Assembly (NCBI GenBank): GCA_022834735.1
Contig: BQKD01000001.1
Coordinates: 2,395,659 to 2,459,658, forward strand
Direction of reading: 5' to 3'
Source of the DNA: Erysipelotrichaceae bacterium OPF54
GTDB taxonomy: Bacteria; Bacillota_I; Bacilli_A; Erysipelotrichales; Erysipelotrichaceae
DNA length: 64,000 nt
In this document: positions 50,453-59,677 of the stretch, piece by piece
How positions within the stretch are numbered: position 1 is the first letter of the stretch
How the letters are laid out: the number at the start of each line of letters is the position of its first letter
Position numbers and translations under genes: made by a program
The notes under the pieces: model-generated
What the model saw: only the letters and a program-made list of their open reading frames with translations
What the model was told of the DNA's origin: nothing
The model's database searches: none

Positions 50453-52948
50453 CTAGAACGGATTGTTCATATGCCCGAACGCAATCGTATTGGTCCGCAT
50501 GACACGGCCTTCCAGCTCGCGCGCCGACAGCCTTGTCGCTCCCTGAGCCAGGATAGCATTCTGGATCAGGCCGTCCGAGGTAGCCACGATCAGCGAATAT
50601 TTCTTTTTCAGATCATGGACCAGACGTTCGATATAGGAATCGGCCGTCTGTCCGTATTTCGTAAACACGATATTGAGCTTTCCTCTTATTTCATTGCGCA
50701 CGCCGGGATTTTCTGCGCGCCGGTAGGCATCGAATACAACATACACCTCGATCCCTTTGTATCCCTGATAATTGGACAAGGCATCGATCAGCCGCTCTCT
50801 GGCCGCATCGTAATCGACGCGCGCCAGATCCTTGAGAGAAGACCAGCTGTAGATCATATTGTATCCGTCCACGATCAGACACTGCGGCTTTTTCGGCTCG
50901 ATCTTCACTTCCTCGAACGAAAGATCGGCTTTGACCTTTTTATGCGGGATCACTTTTTTCTTCTCGTTTTGATTGCGCCCGCTTGTCATTTCGAACACCC
51001 GTTTTGCTTCCTCGTCGTTGATCGTGTAGCGCACCGCTTTGTATGTTGTCGTATTTTCGATCTCGAGCGGATGCAGATGCATATGCTCCTCCACCTCGTC
51101 ATATGGAACATAGTAGCCCGACCCCTGGGCGCAGAATACCGAACCGGTCGGATTGCGAAGATCGCTGTCCGGATCGTACCCGCTCTGTTCGACGATCTGT
51201 GCCTGTTCCCGGCACGCGCCATATGAAATGCTGCGGGGAATAAAGCGGCCTCGTCCTTTTGTCAGCGCATACAGGCTGCTCTGAAAATTCATGAACAGAC
51301 GCACGGCCCCTTTTCCGCGGATGATCGTCATGTCGTCTTCGCTGCTGCTGATCTCAAAATCAGCTTTCATCTGATCAAGCTCATACAGTACCCTGGAAAG
51401 CGATCCGGCCGGCGTCCCGATCTCAAATTCATAGTACGGTTCGAGCAGGATGGATCTGCCTTTGCGCAGCGCCTGCCGGACAGCCCGTCTGGCTGCCTGG
51501 CTGAAATCCTGGGCCGATGTATGCTTCTGATTGCCTCGCGCCGCGATGAAACAGATCTTCACATCCGTTAATTCCGATCCGGTCAGCACGCCTCTGTGAC
51601 GGTAGTGCAGCGCATTCATGATCTGCTGCTGCCAGCCAAGAGACAGGTTTTCGATCCGGTTCTCGTTTACGATCCGGATCCCGCTTCCTGCCGGCAAAGG
51701 ATCGAGCAGAACATGCACTTCGGCATAATGGCGCAGCGGCTCGAAATGCCCGACCCCGTATTCCTCGTTTTCGATCGTCTCCCTGAACACGACCTTTCCC
51801 TGGGTGAAGCCGACATGGATTCCTGTCTGTTCCTCGATCTTTTTCTGCAGGATCTCCTTCTGCACCTCGCCCATCAAAGAAAGCGAGATCGTCTTCGAAT
51901 GCTCGTGATAGGTCAGCTGCAGCTGCGGATCTTCCCTGGCCAGTTTTTCGCAGTACGGCCACAGCATCAATGCGTCTGTTCCTGCCGGCAGCAGCAGATC
52001 GTATTCAAGGCACGCGCTCAGCAAAGACTCCTGCTGGTCTTTTTCGAAGCCAAGTCCCTGCCCGGTGCGCATGCTCAGGTTACCTTTCAGCCCGACCACA
52101 TCGCCGGCCTGCGCCTGGTGCAGGAGCGTATATTTTTCTCCGGAGTATGAACGGATCTGATCGATCTTTTCGTCATTGACCACGTCTTTGGGCCTCAGCA
52201 TGCCTCCTGTGATCTTGACCATAACGATCCCGTCCTCATTGATCTTGAACACCCTGGCGCCAAACTCGTCCGGGTATTCCCGATCAAACGCCAGATCGGT
52301 GACGGCATCGAGCAGCGCAGCGATCCCTTCGTGCTTCAATGCGCTCCCGAAATAGACCGGAAACCATTCTCTTTTGTACAAGGATTCCTGCAGGAGCGAA
52401 AGAGGGATCGTTCCTTTTTCGCTGTATGCGTTGAGCATTTCATCGTTGACCATGGCCAGCTTCTCTTCATGGTCTGCTCCATCCATATCCACACAGTTAT
52501 CGGACAGTTTCTTTTCCAGATCGGCCATGAGCTCATCCTGTGTCCTGAAGGAAATGTCCATCTTATTGACAAAAATGATCGTCGGGATATGATATCTTGT
52601 CAGACATTCCCAGATCGTTTCTGTATGGGCCTGCACACCATCCTGCGCATTGATCAGCAGGATGGCCAGATCAAGGACCTGGAGGCTGCGTTCCATTTCT
52701 GTCGAAAAGTCGATATGGCCGGGCGTATCGATCACATAGATCTCGCATCCGTTCCATTGAAAGCGGGTCTGTTTCGAATAGATCGTAATGCCCCGCTCGC
52801 GCTCCTGCACGTCATAATCGAGCATCGAGTCCTGATGATCGACCCGGCCTGCTTTTTTTATTTCATGGCTGGTATACAGCATGCTTTCGATGCATGTCGT
52901 TTTGCCGGCATCGACATGCGCTAAAATTCCTATGGTTATCTTTTTCAT
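50453..52948 (-). CDS. EF-G/TetM-like translational GTPase fused to a Rae1/YacP-like NYN nuclease
   Basis: 831 residues. GTPase domain: P-loop AHVDAGKTT (10-18), switch I RGIT (52-55), DTPGH (74-78), NKMD (128-131). Domains II-V of an EF-G/ribosomal-protection-protein type follow to about 640 (SLMGEVQKEIL, GVGHFEPLRHYAEVHVLL, EPYYEFEIGTPAGSLSRVL, IRGKGAV). After a Lys-rich linker, a NYN/PIN-type domain fills 687-831: VDGYNMIYSW (Asp694), VVFDAYRR (Asp740), TADSYIERL (Asp770), ATSDGLIQ (Asp792), closing LSARELEGRV. It closely follows Bacillus Rae1 (YacP), an endonuclease that cuts mRNA in the ribosomal A site. Fusion implies delivery of the nuclease to ribosomes. Own terminator behind. Confidence 0.9.
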   Translation of the reverse strand: MKKITIGILAHVDAGKTTCIESMLYTSHEIKKAGRVDHQDSMLDYDVQERERGITIYSKQTRFQWNGCEIYVIDTPGHIDFSTEMERSLQVLDLAILLINAQDGVQAHTETIWECLTRYHIPTIIFVNKMDISFRTQDELMADLEKKLSDNCVDMDGADHEEKLAMVNDEMLNAYSEKGTIPLSLLQESLYKREWFPVYFGSALKHEGIAALLDAVTDLAFDREYPDEFGARVFKINEDGIVMVKITGGMLRPKDVVNDEKIDQIRSYSGEKYTLLHQAQAGDVVGLKGNLSMRTGQGLGFEKDQQESLLSACLEYDLLLPAGTDALMLWPYCEKLAREDPQLQLTYHEHSKTISLSLMGEVQKEILQKKIEEQTGIHVGFTQGKVVFRETIENEEYGVGHFEPLRHYAEVHVLLDPLPAGSGIRIVNENRIENLSLGWQQQIMNALHYRHRGVLTGSELTDVKICFIAARGNQKHTSAQDFSQAARRAVRQALRKGRSILLEPYYEFEIGTPAGSLSRVLYELDQMKADFEISSSEDDMTIIRGKGAVRLFMNFQSSLYALTKGRGRFIPRSISYGACREQAQIVEQSGYDPDSDLRNPTGSVFCAQGSGYYVPYDEVEEHMHLHPLEIENTTTYKAVRYTINDEEAKRVFEMTSGRNQNEKKKVIPHKKVKADLSFEEVKIEPKKPQCLIVDGYNMIYSWSSLKDLARVDYDAARERLIDALSNYQGYKGIEVYVVFDAYRRAENPGVRNEIRGKLNIVFTKYGQTADSYIERLVHDLKKKYSLIVATSDGLIQNAILAQGATRLSARELEGRVMRTNTIAFGHMNNPF

Positions 52949-53000
52949 GACCTTACCATATCACATTGTATGGAAACGTGCGCAAAAAAAGCGGTGCGTC

Positions 53001-53519
53001 TCAGGCATCGCTTTTCGGAAATGTTTCGATCAGTTCAATGGCTTTGTCATACATTTTTTCAGGAACACCGGTTTCCTCGAGAAGCTCGTAGCACATGACC
53101 ATCAGATTCATATATTTCGGATTGGTGCTGGTCAGCACCGGATCCGGATCGGATACGAGGCTTCTCAGCTTTTCCCTTTTTTTAAAATAAGAGGCTTCCT
53201 CGCGGATGTGTTCGAGCAGATCGCCCAGTTTCCAGGTGATGTTCGTATCTGTTTTTACAGCTTTGTGAAGAACATGGATCCCGGCCTCCTTCAGAGCCTG
53301 GTCGATTTTCGTGATCTCTTCAATATCCATGTCGGAAAAATACAGGAAGATTTCCTGATCGCTTTGGGCCGGCTCGCTTCCCTGCGAATTCAGGATCTGT
53401 TCCATCGTCTGCTCAAGGCTGTCCTCGCCGATCTCAATGTAGGATACCTGCAGTTGATCAAGAACTGCAGCAATTTTATCTCTTTGCGCAAAATGATTTC
53501 CGTAATATACAACAACCAT
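53001..53519 (-). CDS. DUF3783-type protein
   Basis: 172 residues. N-terminal thioredoxin-like or receiver-like alpha/beta part (MVVVYYGNHFAQRDKIAAVLDQL), middle acidic segment with IFLYFSDMDIEEITKIDQAL, and a C-terminal helix pair (NPKYMNLMVMCYELLEETGVPEKMYDKAIELIE). The central block KEAGIHVLHKAVKTDTNITWKLGDLLEHIREE is the DUF3783 signature region. Cytosolic, function unknown. It precedes the GTPase-NYN gene by about 50 bases on the same strand and may be co-transcribed with it. Confidence 0.75.
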   Translation of the reverse strand: MVVVYYGNHFAQRDKIAAVLDQLQVSYIEIGEDSLEQTMEQILNSQGSEPAQSDQEIFLYFSDMDIEEITKIDQALKEAGIHVLHKAVKTDTNITWKLGDLLEHIREEASYFKKREKLRSLVSDPDPVLTSTNPKYMNLMVMCYELLEETGVPEKMYDKAIELIETFPKSDA

Positions 53520-53583
53520 AATAAGTGTCCTTTCTTTGACAGTTACCCTTTTTCATTTTAAAATGGCACAAACGGAGGCCTAT

Positions 53584-54297
53584 ATGAAAAAAATAACTGG
53601 TTTCATCATATCACTGTTTCTTTGTTTTTCCCTGAGCGCATGCTCAGGGACGGATACGAAACAATACACGCTTGAATTCTTCAATGCCCTGCATCACACT
53701 TTCCAGGCCGATTCGGCCCATATCCGCGCAGACATCCTCATGGATCAGGACGATCCGGGCGAGATCCTTGCCGATCTCTGCTTCGATCAGAAAGAGCAGC
53801 TCGAACTCGCTCTTACGACCGATCTGAAAGCGGGCGGAAGGACCCAGAACAACTTTCTCGATTTTTATATCAAAGACGGAAGAACTTATCTGAATTCGCT
53901 CGGAACCAAAACACAGAGCACAGCCGACAAGATCGGATTGAGCGCCGATTCAAAACTGACAAATCTTGACCCGTTCCTGGACATGAGCGATGACGAACTC
54001 GAAAAACTGTTCACCAGAGCCGAAAAGGAGGAGGACGGAACGTACCGCTTCGACATTGACGAGCATACACTGGCCAGCATTCTTGACTCCTATGGTTCGG
54101 TCACGATCGATCATGCGGTCCTGGAAGCAAAGATCGAAGACAGCATTGTCACGTATATGAAGCTTGACTGCGATATTCATCAGAAAATCAGCAGCACCTC
54201 GATCGACTCCTCGGTCCGTGCAGTGATCCATGTCAGCGATTACGATACGCTGCAGTCCGTCCCGTTTCCGGATGATCTAAGCTCCTATAAAAAATAG
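53584..54297 (+). CDS. Lipoprotein, unknown
   Basis: 237 residues. Signal MKKITGFIISLFLCFSLSAC with lipobox LSAC, Cys20. The mature protein alternates beta strands with acidic stretches (SAHIRADILMDQDDPGEILADLCFDQ, FLDFYIKDGRTYLNSLGTKTQ) in the manner of DUF6612/LppX-like lipid- or ligand-binding lipoproteins; I cannot assign it further. The ATG at 53584 is taken because the signal starts there. Divergent from the DUF3783 gene, ended by the terminator at 54304. Confidence 0.75.
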   Translation: MKKITGFIISLFLCFSLSACSGTDTKQYTLEFFNALHHTFQADSAHIRADILMDQDDPGEILADLCFDQKEQLELALTTDLKAGGRTQNNFLDFYIKDGRTYLNSLGTKTQSTADKIGLSADSKLTNLDPFLDMSDDELEKLFTRAEKEEDGTYRFDIDEHTLASILDSYGSVTIDHAVLEAKIEDSIVTYMKLDCDIHQKISSTSIDSSVRAVIHVSDYDTLQSVPFPDDLSSYKK

Positions 54298-54303
54298 AGT
54301 TCC

Positions 54304-54338
54304 AAAAAATACGACCCGCTTGTGACGGGTCTTATTTT
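54304..54338. terminator. Bidirectional terminator
   Basis: GACCCG-CTTGTGA-CGGGTC with A6 left and T-rich right; shared by the lipoprotein (plus) and the CBS-ACT gene (minus). Confidence 0.8.
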
Positions 54339-54349
54339 TCATGTCGTAT

Positions 54350-54997
54350 CTACTGGACCAGGATCGCTTCACGGACAGTATATCCGCCATCCTCGAGCGC
54401 TTTTCTGATTCCATCCACTTCTTTGGCATCGCTGCGGATGACCATGCTCGCCACTCCGTCTTTGGATGAATACACACCAATATTGGAAATGCTGATATGG
54501 TTGTCCGCAAAGATCCGGGAAATCTTTTCCAGGGCCCCGATCTCGTCTTTTACTTCCAGCGTGATCCGCGATCCGGTATGTTCCCATCCAAGGACATCAA
54601 GAAAACTTTTGAAAATATCGTTCTGCGTCAGGATCCCGACCACTTTTTTCGAGCCGTTCACGACCGGAAGACATCCGATATCATGCTGCAGCATCTTCTG
54701 GGCCGCCGCTTCCATGAGCTCGTTTTCATCGATCGAGATCACATTTTTGATCATCACAGTCTTGACATCGGTCTTCGACAGCAGGTAATTCAGTTCAAAG
54801 ATCGACAGCGAGGTCGCTGAATTATTCGCCCCCGCGATCATCCCTTCAGTGATGATCCCGAGCAGTTTTCCGTCCGGATCCACAACAGGCAGACGATGGA
54901 TCTTTTTCGAATTCATCAGATCGATGACTTTCGTGATCTTTTCGTCCGGTTCGCACGTAATGACATCCGTTGTCATAAAATCTTTTACTTTAAACAT
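54350..54997 (-). CDS. CBS-CBS-ACT domain protein (AcuB-like)
   Basis: 215 residues. Two CBS domains (1-55 and about 80-130: MTTDVITCEPDEKITKVIDLM, HRLPVVDPDGKLLGIIT; VISIDENELMEAAAQKML, GCLPVVNGSKKVVGILTQND) bind adenine nucleotides. A C-terminal ACT domain (144-215: RITLEVKDEIGALEKISRIFADNHISISNIGVY read in parts) binds amino acids. It ends the livKHMGF transcript, one base after livF. It may adjust the transporter or amino-acid metabolism to energy state; inference from domains and place. Confidence 0.9.
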   Translation of the reverse strand: MFKVKDFMTTDVITCEPDEKITKVIDLMNSKKIHRLPVVDPDGKLLGIITEGMIAGANNSATSLSIFELNYLLSKTDVKTVMIKNVISIDENELMEAAAQKMLQHDIGCLPVVNGSKKVVGILTQNDIFKSFLDVLGWEHTGSRITLEVKDEIGALEKISRIFADNHISISNIGVYSSKDGVASMVIRSDAKEVDGIRKALEDGGYTVREAILVQ

Positions 54998-54998
54998 C

Positions 54999-55712
54999 TT
55001 ATCCTCCTAAATAGGCTTTCTGAATATCCGGGGATTCGATCAGATCTTTTCCCGTTCCGCTCAGCACGACCTTTCCGGTCTCAAGAACATAGGCGTAGTC
55101 CGCGATCGACAAAGCCATCTTCGCGTTCTGCTCCACAAGCAGGACCGTCGTTCCGGTACGGTTGATTTCCTGAACGATCGAGAAGATCTCCTTTACCAGG
55201 ATCGGCGCAAGCCCCATGCTCGGTTCGTCAAGAAGCAGCAGCTTCGGTCTTGCCATGAGCGCACGTCCCATAGCAAGCATCTGCTGTTCGCCGCCCGACA
55301 ACGTGGAAGCATCCTGGTTCTTTCTTTGTTCAAGGATCGGAAACTGTTTATAGATCTTCTGAATATCCTCTTCAATTCCCTTTTTATCTTTTCTTAAGTA
55401 TGCACCCATCATCAGGTTTTCGTATACAGAAAGTCCCGTAAAGATGCGCCGGCCCTCCGGGACCTGGGTCAGACCGAGCGCAACAATTTTCTGGGGCGAC
55501 ATCTTGTAAATATCCTGACCGAGGAATACGACGTCTCCCGCGCTTTTTTTGACAATACCGCTGATCGACTGCAGCAGCGTGGTCTTTCCGGCCCCGTTGG
55601 CGCCGATCAGAGAAACGATCTGTCCCTCTTCCACTTTCAGGGAAACTCCCTTGAGCGCCTCGATCATGCCGTAATGCACGTGCAGATCTTTCACTTCAAG
55701 CATCGCTGTCAT
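54999..55712 (-). CDS. livF: Branched-chain amino-acid ABC transporter ATPase
   Basis: 237 residues. Walker A GANGAGKTT (37-45), Q-loop, signature LSGGEQQMLAMGRALM, Walker B LLLLDEPSMGLAP, H-loop replaced by the LivF-typical LLVEQN. Short LivF form. ATG at 55710-55712 behind GGAGAT; a longer frame runs back into livG. Pairs with livG on the inner face of the membrane. Confidence 0.95.
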   Translation of the reverse strand: MTAMLEVKDLHVHYGMIEALKGVSLKVEEGQIVSLIGANGAGKTTLLQSISGIVKKSAGDVVFLGQDIYKMSPQKIVALGLTQVPEGRRIFTGLSVYENLMMGAYLRKDKKGIEEDIQKIYKQFPILEQRKNQDASTLSGGEQQMLAMGRALMARPKLLLLDEPSMGLAPILVKEIFSIVQEINRTGTTVLLVEQNAKMALSIADYAYVLETGKVVLSGTGKDLIESPDIQKAYLGG

Positions 55713-55713
55713 A

Positions 55714-56493
55714 TCAGATCTCCTCTCCAAGATATGCCTTGATGACAAACTCGTTGTTCTTGATTTCATCCGGCGTGCCGTTGGCAATCATCTTTCCGTA
55801 GTCGAGCACATAGATCCGCTCGCATATATTCATGACAAGCGACATATCATGCTCGATCAGGATAACTGTTAAATTATACTTTTCCCGGATCTTATGGATC
55901 AGGTTTGTCAGATCGGCCGTTTCCTGCGGATTCATACCGGCAGCTGGCTCGTCCAGATACAGGATCTTCGGCTGGATCGCCAGGGCCCTGGCAATTTCCA
56001 GACGCCGCTGCTCTCCATAAGGAAGATTGGTAGCCAGTTCATTGCGCTTGCCGTACAGTCCCACCTCTTTTAAATATTCCTCCGCTTTTTCTCTGACCCA
56101 GCGCTCTTCCGAATAATATTTCGGCAGCCGGAGAAGCGCGGTCATCGTGCCGTAGCGGATATTGCGGTGCATTGCCACCTGGACATTTTCAAGAACGGTC
56201 ATCGATTTGAACAGACGAATGTTCTGAAAAGTGCGGGCAACCCCGTAGTCCGTGATCTTGTACGGCTTCAGGCCGCCGATCTGTTTTTTCGACCCGTCCA
56301 CATTCATTTCGATCAGACCTTCGCTCGGTTCGTATACGCCCGTAAGCAAATTGAACAAGGTCGTTTTTCCGGCGCCGTTCGGCCCGATCAGCCCGATCAG
56401 CTCTCCCGGCATGATTTCCATCGAGACATTGGAAACCGCACAAAGACCGCCGAAATTTTTTGTCAGGTTTTTGACTTCAAGAACCGGTTCCAT
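55714..56493 (-). CDS. livG: Branched-chain amino-acid ABC transporter ATPase
   Basis: 259 residues. Walker A GPNGAGKTTLFNLLTG, signature LPYGEQRRLEIARAL (the LivG variant of LSGGQ), Walker B ILYLDEPAAGMNP, His in LIEHDM. The LivG-typical insert RNIRYGTMTALLRLPKYYSEE separates the Q-loop from the signature. ATG at 56491-56493 overlaps the livM stop by one base, so they are coupled. Confidence 0.95.
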   Translation of the reverse strand: MEPVLEVKNLTKNFGGLCAVSNVSMEIMPGELIGLIGPNGAGKTTLFNLLTGVYEPSEGLIEMNVDGSKKQIGGLKPYKITDYGVARTFQNIRLFKSMTVLENVQVAMHRNIRYGTMTALLRLPKYYSEERWVREKAEEYLKEVGLYGKRNELATNLPYGEQRRLEIARALAIQPKILYLDEPAAGMNPQETADLTNLIHKIREKYNLTVILIEHDMSLVMNICERIYVLDYGKMIANGTPDEIKNNEFVIKAYLGEEI

Positions 56494-57455
56494 CAGCGTG
56501 CCTCCTTTTTCGCTTTTCTTTTCGCCATGATCTTCGTGAGCGAAATTTCCCGATCGCCGAACAGACCGTCCGGCTTGAAGATCATCATGATCACAAGGAT
56601 CGCTCCATACAGGATCATACGGATATCGGTAAAATTCTGCAGGATCATATTCAGCAGACCGATCGCAATGGCAGCAAGCACCGAGCTTGTCATGCTTCCC
56701 ATGCCTCCGAACACGACCATCACAAGGATATCGATCGATTTGTTGAACGTGAACTGCGTCGGTTTGATGACATAGAAATTGCACGCAAACAACGCGCCGG
56801 CCGCGCTGGCTAGGATCGCTCCGATCACAAACGCGAGGACCTTGTATTTTGTCGTGTTGATCCCCATCGCTTCGGCTGCGATCTCATCCTCGCGCACCGC
56901 GATGCACGCACGTCCTGGAGCCGAACGTGTAAAGTTCGAGCACACGACGATCGTGACCACGACACCGAGCAGCAGCAGCGGGAATGTCGTTAACGGCGGG
57001 ATGCCGCTCAGGCCGGCCGCTCCGTTGGTGATCTTCATGTTCTGCACGAGGATACGGATGATTTCCGCAAAGCCAAGGGTCGCGATAGCCAGATAGTCCC
57101 CTTTCAGACGCAAGGTCGGAACCGAGACGATCAGCGCGGCTACGATCGAGATCGCAAAGCCGACAAGCAGGCCGATCAGAAGTCCGAAATAGTTCGGCAT
57201 CATTTTCGTGATGACGCCGGCGCTGTAGGCTCCGATGCACATGAACCCGGCATGTCCGAGCGAGAACTGTCCGCAGATACCGATGACCAGGTTCAGCGAA
57301 ACAGCCAGCATCACGTTGATACAAATATTGAACAGCGTGATCTTGTAGTAGGAATTGATGATCCCTACATTCATCATCGTGGAAAGCACGACATAAAGAA
57401 CGACGATCAGGACGATCCACATCAGATTGATCTTGTTGAATACGCTTTTTGTCAT
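56493..57455 (-). CDS. livM: Branched-chain amino-acid ABC transporter permease
   Basis: 320 residues, about ten membrane helices. Typical LivM stretches: LVIGICGQFSLGHAGFMCIGAYSA, LRLKGDYLAIATLGFAEIIRIL, and the cytosolic EAA-like loop GRACIAVREDEIAAEAMGINTTKYK. Forms the channel with LivH. Starts 3 bases after livH ends. Confidence 0.95.
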   Translation of the reverse strand: MTKSVFNKINLMWIVLIVVLYVVLSTMMNVGIINSYYKITLFNICINVMLAVSLNLVIGICGQFSLGHAGFMCIGAYSAGVITKMMPNYFGLLIGLLVGFAISIVAALIVSVPTLRLKGDYLAIATLGFAEIIRILVQNMKITNGAAGLSGIPPLTTFPLLLLGVVVTIVVCSNFTRSAPGRACIAVREDEIAAEAMGINTTKYKVLAFVIGAILASAAGALFACNFYVIKPTQFTFNKSIDILVMVVFGGMGSMTSSVLAAIAIGLLNMILQNFTDIRMILYGAILVIMMIFKPDGLFGDREISLTKIMAKRKAKKEAR

Positions 57456-57458
57456 GCT

Positions 57459-58337
57459 CTACACCTTCTCTCTCTGATTCTTTCCTAATAGACCGGTCGG
57501 CTTGACGATCAGGACAATGATCAGGATCGCGTAAACGATCGCATCGCGGTACAGCGAGCTTCCGTAGGCGACGACCATCGTTTCGGCCATACCGATGAAC
57601 AGACCGCCGATCAAGGCGCCCGGAATGCTTCCGATACCGCCGAATACGGCTGCAATGAACGCTTTCAGGCCCGGCACCATCCCCATGAGCGGGTTGATGG
57701 AATTGTAATAAATGCCGACCAGGATACCGCCGGCTCCGGCCAGGGCCGAACCGATCAAAAATGTAAATGAAATGGTCGTATCGACCGAAATGCCCATGAG
57801 CTCGGCAGCGTTCTCATCGGTGCTCACAGCACGCATGGCACGGCCCATTTTTGTTTTCTGAATAATAAACTGCAGGATCAGCATCAAAACGATCGTGATC
57901 ACAAAAATATAGATCTGCTGGGTCGTGATCTTGATCGGACCCAGATTAAAGGATGCGTTGGAAAGCAGCTGCGGATACGTGCGCTTTTCCGAGCCCATGA
58001 AGTAGGCTGTCGTATATTCGATGACATACGATACACCGATGGCTGTGATCAGCGCGGTGATCCGCGGCGCATGGCGCAAAGGCCGATAGGCGATCCGCTC
58101 GATCAGCACGCCCAGGATGCCGCAAACGACCATGCACATGATCAGGGCCGGAAAAAAACCGAACCCGAAATAGGTCGTCACGATAAATGCCACATACGCG
58201 CCGATCATATATACATCGCCGTGCGCGAAGTTGATCAGCTTGATGATACCGTACACCATCGTGTATCCGAGCGCGACCAGAGCGTAAATGCTTCCCAGCG
58301 AAAGCCCGTTTACGATTTGTTGAAGAAATTGGCTCAT
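57459..58337 (-). CDS. livH: Branched-chain amino-acid ABC transporter permease
   Basis: 292 residues, eight membrane helices. GLSLGSIYALVALGYTMVYGIIKLINFAHGDVYMIGAY at the N-terminus is the LivH hallmark; the ATPase-contact loop is GRAMRAVSTDENAAELMGISV. It follows the binding-protein gene after a small hairpin that may reduce read-through. Confidence 0.95.
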   Translation of the reverse strand: MSQFLQQIVNGLSLGSIYALVALGYTMVYGIIKLINFAHGDVYMIGAYVAFIVTTYFGFGFFPALIMCMVVCGILGVLIERIAYRPLRHAPRITALITAIGVSYVIEYTTAYFMGSEKRTYPQLLSNASFNLGPIKITTQQIYIFVITIVLMLILQFIIQKTKMGRAMRAVSTDENAAELMGISVDTTISFTFLIGSALAGAGGILVGIYYNSINPLMGMVPGLKAFIAAVFGGIGSIPGALIGGLFIGMAETMVVAYGSSLYRDAIVYAILIIVLIVKPTGLLGKNQREKV

Positions 58338-58361
58338 TTTTTCACTCTCTTTCTGAATTGG

Positions 58362-58388
58362 AAAAAAGGGGAAATTGCTTCCCCTTTA
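58362..58388 (-). terminator. Intra-operon attenuating hairpin
   Basis: AAGGGG-AAATTGCTT-CCCCTT with T6 on the minus strand, between the binding-protein gene and livH. It likely allows more binding protein than permease. Confidence 0.55.
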
Positions 58389-58404
58389 ATCATGCAAAGG
58401 CTAT

Positions 58405-59589
58405 TTAGTCAACCGATACTTCCGTTGCCTCTGTCTGTACACCGTCAACCTGGTTAACGACCATTACGCTCTTGATCGGTGTATGTGTTTTTTCGTCAAA
58501 TTTGAACGTTCCTGTGATTCCTGTGAATTCAGCTTTCTTGATGGCTTCGTTCAGTTCGGCGCCTGTCTTGCCGGTCGCTTCAAGCTGGTCGAGAACAAGA
58601 TTTGTCGCGTCGTAAGCAAGGGCGGAGAACATATTCGGCGTTTCATCGTATTTCGCTTTATACGCATCGATGAATGCATTCAGTTCGTCCGAAGCGTCCA
58701 CCGTCGTATACGCTGTCGTATACCATACCTGGTTCAGGTTTTCCTTTCCGGCAAGCTCGGAAAGCACTTCGGATTCGAATCCGTCCGCGCCGACGATCGG
58801 GCAGTCGATTCCGTCTGTACGGGCCTGTTTGATGATCAGGCCGGCTTCGGAATAGTATCCTGCGATATAAAGAACATCGAAATCCTTGCTTTTCATGGAA
58901 GTCAGCATGGATGCAAAGTCGGTATCGCCCGCATTGTATTGTTCGTGCGCCACGACCTCGCCGCCGTGTTCCTTGAATGTTTCCTCGAACTGGCTGGCAA
59001 GACCCTGACCGTAGTCGGATGTTTCATTGATGACTGCCGCTTTTTTGCAGTTGAGCGTATCTGCTGCGTAAATAGCCATTGCCGCTCCCTGATAGGAATC
59101 CTCGAAGCATACACGCCATGCGTATTCGTAAGCGGTATCCCCGTTCATCATCGCATCCACCTGTGTGGCACTTGGCGAAATGACCGGTACGTTGTTTTCA
59201 TCCGCAACCGCATAAGTCGCGATCGAGGCGCCGGAAGTTGCAGGACCTACGATCGCCGCAACACCATCCTCTGTACAGAGCTTGATTGCCTGGGTCGTAC
59301 TTTCTGCCGCATCGCCTTTATCGTCCACTTCAACGCCTTCCGCCTTGAACTTCGTATCTGTACGGGCGTTGTACTGTTCGATCGCAAGCTGCGCCGCATT
59401 GCGTTCCGCCTGGCCGTAGCTTGATACATCGCCGCTGAGCTCAAAGTTGAGACCGATCTTGACAGTATCCCCCTCATTTAATGTTTTTCCTTCTGCGCCG
59501 CCGTTTCCTCCGGCACCTGAAGAGCATCCTGCAAGCATTGCAGCTGCCATAGCGCCGGACGCAAGCACTTTCCACATGTTACCTTTCAT
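58405..59589 (-). CDS. livK: Branched-chain amino-acid ABC transporter substrate-binding lipoprotein
   Basis: 394 residues. Lipoprotein signal with lipobox LAGC (Cys22) and a Gly/Ser linker, then a Leu/Ile/Val-binding-protein fold: VKIGLNFELSGDVSSYGQAERNAAQLAIEQYN, IVGPATSGASIATYAVADENNVPVISPSATQ, AVINETSDYGQGLASQFEETF. ATG at 59587-59589 behind GGAGGAAC. First gene of livKHMGF-acuB-like. Divergent from the serine dehydratase gene. Confidence 0.94.
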   Translation of the reverse strand: MKGNMWKVLASGAMAAAMLAGCSSGAGGNGGAEGKTLNEGDTVKIGLNFELSGDVSSYGQAERNAAQLAIEQYNARTDTKFKAEGVEVDDKGDAAESTTQAIKLCTEDGVAAIVGPATSGASIATYAVADENNVPVISPSATQVDAMMNGDTAYEYAWRVCFEDSYQGAAMAIYAADTLNCKKAAVINETSDYGQGLASQFEETFKEHGGEVVAHEQYNAGDTDFASMLTSMKSKDFDVLYIAGYYSEAGLIIKQARTDGIDCPIVGADGFESEVLSELAGKENLNQVWYTTAYTTVDASDELNAFIDAYKAKYDETPNMFSALAYDATNLVLDQLEATGKTGAELNEAIKKAEFTGITGTFKFDEKTHTPIKSVMVVNQVDGVQTEATEVSVD

Positions 59590-59619
59590 AGTCCTTAGTT
59601 CCTCCCATAATATGTCCTA

Positions 59620-59648
59620 ATGATACCCAAAGAATCACACAAAATCAA
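59620..59648 (-). promoter_or_regulatory. Promoter of the liv operon
   Basis: TTGATT, 17-base spacer, TATCAT on the minus strand, 31 bases before the start codon. Confidence 0.55.
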
Positions 59649-59677
59649 GAATTGTTTTCATGTTTTTTCAACAATCA

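Noticed and set aside
50453..52948. Calling the GTPase a tetracycline-resistance gene (tetM class)
   Set aside because: It has the family body but a foreign nuclease domain and a housekeeping location beside rpoBC; nothing shows resistance.
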